From NCBI RefSeq assembly GCF_000154465.1, contig NZ_DS499579.1:434001-498000 (forward strand): a stretch of 64,000 nucleotides of DNA. The letters are read 5' to 3'. Shown one piece after another: positions 59,942 to 64,000 of the stretch. Each line of letters begins with the position of its first letter. Positions within the stretch are counted from its first letter, which is position 1. This DNA comes from Alistipes putredinis DSM 17216. Lineage in GTDB: Bacteria; Bacteroidota; Bacteroidia; Bacteroidales; Rikenellaceae. The notes under the pieces were generated by a model. That model was not told the DNA's origin. It ran no database searches and saw nothing but the letters and a program-made list of their open reading frames with translations. The position numbers were made by a program, and so were the translations under genes.

Positions 59942-61327
59942 ATGAAACAGGCTGTCACCCCGCTTCGTTTAGGTTCCGACCGGATTTCGTCGCTGCTCGT
60001 CCGTTATGCGATCCCTTCGATTATCGCGATGACCTCTTCGTCGCTCTACAACATCGTCGATAGCATTTTCATCGGACACGGCGTCGGTCCGATCGCCATT
60101 TCCGGCGTGGCGCTTTCGATGCCTCTGATGAACATCGCGTCGGCTTTCGGGTCGTTGATCGGGATCGGTGCTGCGGCGCTCACCTCGATCCGGCTGGGGC
60201 AGGGACGCCGGGAGGCTGCCGAGGGGGTGTTGGGCAATGTGGTGTTGCTCAATTTTCTGGTAGCGGCGCTTTTTACGGCCGTAGGTCTGTTGCTGCTGGA
60301 CCCCATTCTCTGCTTCTTCGGGGCGAGCGACGCTACGATCGGTTATGCACGAGATTTCATGCAGATCATTCTCGGCGGTACGATCGTTACCCATATGTAT
60401 TTGAGCCTGAACGAAGTGATCCGTGCTTCGGGTTATCCGAGGAGAGCCATGGCGATTATGCTGACGGCCGTCGTGTTGAACTGTCTGCTCAATCCGCTGT
60501 TCATTTTCGGGTTCGGCTGGGGTATTCGCGGTTCGGCGGCCGCGACGGTGCTGGCCCAGGTCGCGGCGCTCTCGGTTTCGCTCATCCACTTCTCTTCCCG
60601 GGGAAGTTTCATCCGGTTCGAACGGGGGATTTTCCGCTTGCAGGCGTCGGTCGTGGGCAAGATCTTTTCTATCGGTATGGCTTCGTTTCTGCTGCACCTC
60701 TGTGCTTCGGCGGTAGTGATCGTCGTGAACAAATCGCTCCGGGAGTACGGCGGCGACGTGGCGATCGGGGCGTATGGCATCATTTATCGGGTGGCGATGC
60801 TCTTCCTGATGATCGTTTCTGGACTGAATCAAGGCATGCAGCCCATCGTGGGGTACAATTACGGCGCCCGGCGGTACGACCGGGTGTTGAAGGTCCTGCG
60901 GCAGACCGTCGTGTGTGCGGTTTGCGTGACGACGACGGGATTCCTGCTGGGACAGCTCTTTCCCCGGCAGGTGGCGATGCTCTTCGTCGATGCTGCGGAC
61001 GGAGCTGCGGCCGAGCGGATGATCTCTACGGCGGCCGAGGGGCTGCGGATCGTGTTGTGCGTTTTCCCGATCGTCGGATTCCAGATCGTGACTTCCAATT
61101 TTTTCCAATATATCGGCAAGCCGCACAAGGCGATTTTCCTCTCCCTCACGCGGCAGATGCTGTTCCTCATCCCGCTGCTCCTTGTTTTGCCGCCGCATCT
61201 CGGTACGCTGGGTGTCTGGATGTCGATGCCGATTGCCGACGGTACGGCCTCTCTGCTGGCCGCCGTGCTGCTCTTCTACCAGGTTCGTAAATTCAGACAC
61301 CGGCCCCATGCGGAACGGAGTATCTGA
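59942..61327 (+). CDS. MATE-family multidrug/toxin efflux transporter
   Basis: A 461-aa membrane protein with 12 hydrophobic segments in two homologous halves; YAIPSIIAMTSSSLYNIVDSIFIGHGVG near 22 and GLNQGMQPIVGYNYGARRYDRV near 290 are typical MATE blocks. It exports organic cations or drugs using Na+ or H+; the substrate is unknown. The open frame extends to 59705, but the upstream part is not protein-like and ATG 59942 follows the -7 box. Confidence 0.92.
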   Translation: MKQAVTPLRLGSDRISSLLVRYAIPSIIAMTSSSLYNIVDSIFIGHGVGPIAISGVALSMPLMNIASAFGSLIGIGAAALTSIRLGQGRREAAEGVLGNVVLLNFLVAALFTAVGLLLLDPILCFFGASDATIGYARDFMQIILGGTIVTHMYLSLNEVIRASGYPRRAMAIMLTAVVLNCLLNPLFIFGFGWGIRGSAAATVLAQVAALSVSLIHFSSRGSFIRFERGIFRLQASVVGKIFSIGMASFLLHLCASAVVIVVNKSLREYGGDVAIGAYGIIYRVAMLFLMIVSGLNQGMQPIVGYNYGARRYDRVLKVLRQTVVCAVCVTTTGFLLGQLFPRQVAMLFVDAADGAAAERMISTAAEGLRIVLCVFPIVGFQIVTSNFFQYIGKPHKAIFLSLTRQMLFLIPLLLVLPPHLGTLGVWMSMPIADGTASLLAAVLLFYQVRKFRHRPHAERSI

Positions 61328-61532
61328 GTTTTTTGAAAATATCGATTACAGACTCTTTCGGTGAATTGATGGGGCATTCGCTCGATCCGGGAAATACGAC
61401 AGAACTCTCGGACGGATCGTTGCACGCGTCCGATTTGGCTTGAATACGGAGCAGGAGCGAGGAGGTGTCGGGTGCCTCCGGGCGTTGGTCGTAACGATAG
61501 GGATATCTGCGCAGAAAGAGCTTTTACGATAA

Positions 61533-61568
61533 TAAAAAACAGAGCCGGTGATCCACCGGCTCTGTTTT
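61533..61568. terminator. Intrinsic terminator, bidirectional, after the C1 peptidase
   Basis: CAGAGCCGGT (61540-61549) pairs with ACCGGCTCTG (61555-61564) around a 5-nt loop. On the minus strand TTTTTTATT follows; on the plus strand TTTT. It ends the C1 peptidase transcript and may stop read-through from the MATE gene. Confidence 0.85.
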
Positions 61569-61585
61569 GGATTTTGTGTTTTGGA

Positions 61586-62785
61586 TTAAATTCCGAGTTT
61601 GGTGCGGATCTCCTGCGGAATGGCGTTCTTGTTTACCATAACGGACAGGGTTTTGTACTCCACGAACGGACGCGAGAAGTAGTAGTAACCGTCGTAGGGA
61701 GGACGTACGTCCCACGAGTTCTTTACCTTGAAGAAGGGATTGCCCTGCTGATCGACGGCCGTACCCACGATTACCATGCCGTGGTCGTCCGTAGTTTCGT
61801 AGTTGTCGAAAGCGATCTGGCGCATCTCCTGCGTGATCTTCTTCTCCTTGACGGGTTTGTCGAACTTGTAGAGGGCGGCCTCTTTCTCGGCGGCGCTCAA
61901 TTTGCCCCACTTCTCGGCCTCGGTACCCTCCATGCCGTCGATGTCGGTTTCGGGAATGATTCCGATCGCCTTGATGCGGTCGAAGCCCTTTTCGCTGACG
62001 TCGGTAGCCCATTCGATCGAGTAACCGTTGGCCAGGGCATTATCGACCACGGCCATCATCTCCTCCAGCGGTACGTTGTAAACCGTGCCCCACATCCAGT
62101 TGTCGGGGACTTCGATGATGAACTCCGTGTAGAACGGATGGTGCGTGAAGGAACCTACGTCTACATAGTCGTCCATCTTGATCGGCAGCGACGCTGCGAA
62201 CGATTCGGGGGTATATTCCTTGCCTTCGTAGGTGAATTTTTCAGGGCGCACGCCGAAATAAGTGTCCAGCAGCGCATTCAGACCGTCTTGCCAGGCCGTG
62301 GTCAGCACCCCGTTGTTTCTTGCCTTGATAACTGCGTCCAGGTAGGCTTTCAGTGCTGCGTCGAGCTCGCCGAAGACCGGTTTCTCCGTGCCGTAGTTCA
62401 GACCCGGATAGACCTCCTGGGGTACGATGCCGTATTTCTTGATGCCTTCGATTACGTCGTGGGCGGCACCGCCTTCCGCAAAGTTCAGATGTCCGTGCAG
62501 GCGGACGTATTTAACGCCTTTATCGAAATACATGTTGCGGACGATCCACATTTCGGACAGGTCCATCTCCGGCCCGCCGGCCCGCAGAATTTCGTTTTCC
62601 AGGAACGAAAGAGCCGAATAACACCAGCAGGTGCCGCTGCGGTGCTGGTCTTTGACCGAAGTGGTCGGTACGGTGGTCAAGTCGGTGAACTTGTAGCCTT
62701 CCTCCTGGGTCTTCTGTGCAGGTTTCTTGGCCGATGCGGAGCACACCATAAGTGCCAGGCCTGCGAGTAACAGCAGTTTTTTCAT
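61586..62785 (-). CDS. C1-family cysteine peptidase (bleomycin hydrolase/PepC-like), exported
   Basis: A 399-aa protein with signal peptide (1-19). Papain-fold catalytic residues are present: the Cys in SGTCWCYSALSFLE near 51-56, the His in TTDDHGMVIVG near 338 and the Asn in FKVKNSWDVRPPYDGYYYFS near 357. Layout matches the aminopeptidase C group of Bacteroidetes. The signal peptide places it outside the cytoplasm, where it would trim peptides alongside enzymes such as the S46 peptidase in this window. It starts 17 bp after the topA stop, so read-through from topA is likely. Confidence 0.88.
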   Translation of the reverse strand: MKKLLLLAGLALMVCSASAKKPAQKTQEEGYKFTDLTTVPTTSVKDQHRSGTCWCYSALSFLENEILRAGGPEMDLSEMWIVRNMYFDKGVKYVRLHGHLNFAEGGAAHDVIEGIKKYGIVPQEVYPGLNYGTEKPVFGELDAALKAYLDAVIKARNNGVLTTAWQDGLNALLDTYFGVRPEKFTYEGKEYTPESFAASLPIKMDDYVDVGSFTHHPFYTEFIIEVPDNWMWGTVYNVPLEEMMAVVDNALANGYSIEWATDVSEKGFDRIKAIGIIPETDIDGMEGTEAEKWGKLSAAEKEAALYKFDKPVKEKKITQEMRQIAFDNYETTDDHGMVIVGTAVDQQGNPFFKVKNSWDVRPPYDGYYYFSRPFVEYKTLSVMVNKNAIPQEIRTKLGI

Positions 62786-62802
62786 CGTAATTTTGGGGTT
62801 TG

Positions 62803-64000
62803 TTATTTTTTAGAAGTTTGAATGATTTTCATGCACGCTTCGAGAGTGATCTCCTCGGGTTTGGTCCCTTTGGGAATACGGTAGTTCTTGCCTTTGTAGG
62901 CGATATAAGGACCGTAACGGCCGTTTTTAATCAGTAGTTCGGGCTCTTCGGCGAAGGTTTTGAGCGGAGTGTTCGCTGCAGCGGCGCGGGCCTGCTGTTC
63001 GCGCACGAGCTCCGCAGCGCGGTCGTAGCCGATCGTATAGGGATCGTCCGTGCGGGCGAGCGATGCGAACGATTTGCCGTGCCGCACGTAGGGCCCGAAC
63101 TTTCCGATGCCGATGACCAGATCTTCCCCTTCGTAGGGCCCCAGGTTGCGGGGCAGGCTGAAGAGCGCCAAAGCCTCTTCGAGGGTGAGCGATTCGATCA
63201 ACTGCCCCTTCTTGAGTGATGCGAAACGGCTCTTTTCCCCTTCGTTGCCTTCGATTTCGACCATCGGACCGTAGCGGCCGATGCGGGCTTTTACCGTATG
63301 CCCCGTAGTGGGGTCGGTGCCCAGGATGCGTATCTGGTTGTTTTTGGTCGTCTGGGTCGTGGTCGCATGATCGACCATTTTATGAAAAGGACCGTAAAAA
63401 TCGTCGATCATGCTGTTCCAGGTGATCTCTCCGTCGGCGATGCGGTCGAACTCCTTTTCGACGTTGGCCGTGAAGTTGTAGTCCATGATCGGCTCGAATT
63501 GCGATTCGAGGTAGTCATTGACCACCATGCCGATATCGGTCGGCTGGAGTCGGTTTTTCTCCTTGCCGTAGGTTTCGGTAAGCCTTTTTTCGGCGATCTT
63601 GCTGCCGGTCAGCGTAAGTTGCACGTAGCTGCGTTTCTGGCCCTCCTTGTTCTGTTTGACCACGTACCCGCGGTTGATGATCGTCGTGATGGTCGGCGCA
63701 TAGGTCGAAGGACGTCCGATGCCGAGCTCTTCGAGCCGTTTTACGAGCGAAGCCTCGTTATAGCGGGCCGGCGGTGCGGTGAAGCGTTCCGTGGCCGTAA
63801 TTTGCGCGGGATTGACGCTCTCGCCTTGGGCCATTTTGGGGAGGATGCCCGATCCCTCTTCGCCCGGCTCCTCGTCCGTGGATTCCGAGTAGAGTTTCAG
63901 GAATCCGTCGAAACGGATCACTTCGCCCGTGGCGACGAACTGGGCGTCCGAACCGGAGATATCGATGACGATCGTGGTGCGGTCGAGCTCCGCAGGAACC
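62803..64000 (-). CDS. topA: DNA topoisomerase I, C-terminal part (start beyond window)
   Basis: About 398 codons are visible; the frame stays open to the window edge, so the N-terminal TOPRIM and active-site Tyr regions lie outside. The visible part starts in the core domain (GSGILPKMAQGESVNPAQITATERFTAPPARYNEASLVKRLEELGIGRPSTYAPTI) and ends in repeated GRYGPM/GKFGPYV/GRYGPYI units of the lysine-rich topoisomerase C-terminal type rather than zinc fingers. It relaxes negative supercoils. Confidence 0.95.
   Translation of the reverse strand, partial: VPAELDRTTIVIDISGSDAQFVATGEVIRFDGFLKLYSESTDEEPGEEGSGILPKMAQGESVNPAQITATERFTAPPARYNEASLVKRLEELGIGRPSTYAPTITTIINRGYVVKQNKEGQKRSYVQLTLTGSKIAEKRLTETYGKEKNRLQPTDIGMVVNDYLESQFEPIMDYNFTANVEKEFDRIADGEITWNSMIDDFYGPFHKMVDHATTTQTTKNNQIRILGTDPTTGHTVKARIGRYGPMVEIEGNEGEKSRFASLKKGQLIESLTLEEALALFSLPRNLGPYEGEDLVIGIGKFGPYVRHGKSFASLARTDDPYTIGYDRAAELVREQQARAAAANTPLKTFAEEPELLIKNGRYGPYIAYKGKNYRIPKGTKPEEITLEACMKIIQTSKK

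Noticed and set aside
59551..59958. Minus-strand 135-aa ORF in the gap before the MATE gene
   Set aside because: Low-complexity Arg/Pro composition, covers the MATE -7 box and start, no promoter or family match.

Overview
The window is a GC-rich chromosomal segment of a Bacteroidales bacterium, most likely Rikenellaceae and Alistipes-like (inference). Three things support this: many promoters of the Bacteroidetes type (TTG/TTTG, 19-20 bp, then TAnnTTTG), lipoproteins with a Cys soon after a short hydrophobic leader, and lineage-typical genes (MoxR-Bat cluster, S46 dipeptidyl peptidase, GldE, DUF3784, HydABC-type [FeFe]-hydrogenase). Nearly all of it is core or housekeeping DNA; no phage, transposase, integrase or CRISPR array was seen.

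Layout. 1-4.5 kb (minus): an electron-bifurcating [FeFe]-hydrogenase operon (thioredoxin-like ferredoxin, HydB, HydA, start of HydC) whose promoter spacer holds a perfect-arm 18-bp inverted repeat resembling a Rex (NADH/NAD+ sensor) operator. 4.8-5.2 kb (minus): RNase P RNA with its terminator. 5.4-6.9 kb (plus): a strikingly AT-rich islet with two lipoproteins, one thioredoxin-like (CAPC) and one with twin C-X10-C motifs. 7.3-13.2 kb (minus): MoxR, DUF58, a BatD-like protein, a TPR protein and two VWA proteins (Bat cluster). 13.5-20.2 kb (plus): UvrD/PcrA helicase, endonuclease III, S41 protease lipoprotein, NrnA-like DHH phosphoesterase, LysR regulator. 20.4-24.4 kb: GNAT, YeiH-family exporter (minus) with LysR-type half-sites, M20 peptidase (minus), small lipoprotein. 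24.6-33.4 kb (minus): tRNA-Leu(GAG), S46 peptidase predicted Asp/Glu-specific (DPP11-like), Maf, HExxH protein, FAH-family hydrolase, a tandem hairpin-repeat array, DUF3784, LpxB, TrmD, FkbM methyltransferase, metallo-beta-lactamase-fold hydrolase.

33.5-48.9 kb (plus): lipoprotein, RNA m5U methyltransferase, SIMPL protein, cytidine deaminase, RluA-type pseudouridine synthase, Dtd, a 39-codon bridging ORF, a four-repeat nuclease lipoprotein with a C9 tract, TIGR01212 radical SAM protein, YitT, PriA, ComF, a LysO-type exporter split in two, DnaB. 49-59.5 kb (plus): YifB/ComM, a small membrane protein, then MurG-MurC-FtsQ-FtsA-FtsZ, GldE and a phosphopantetheinyl transferase. 59.9-64 kb: MATE transporter (plus), C1 peptidase and the 3' part of topA (minus).

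Most worth a second look: the AT-rich lipoprotein islet, the hairpin-repeat array at 29.28-29.79 kb, the 38-bp palindrome with opposed -7 boxes at 33.44-33.47 kb, the Rex-like operator, the coiled-coil insertion in FtsQ, and the C9 tract in the nuclease gene. No sequence search was possible; family assignments rest on recognised motifs.
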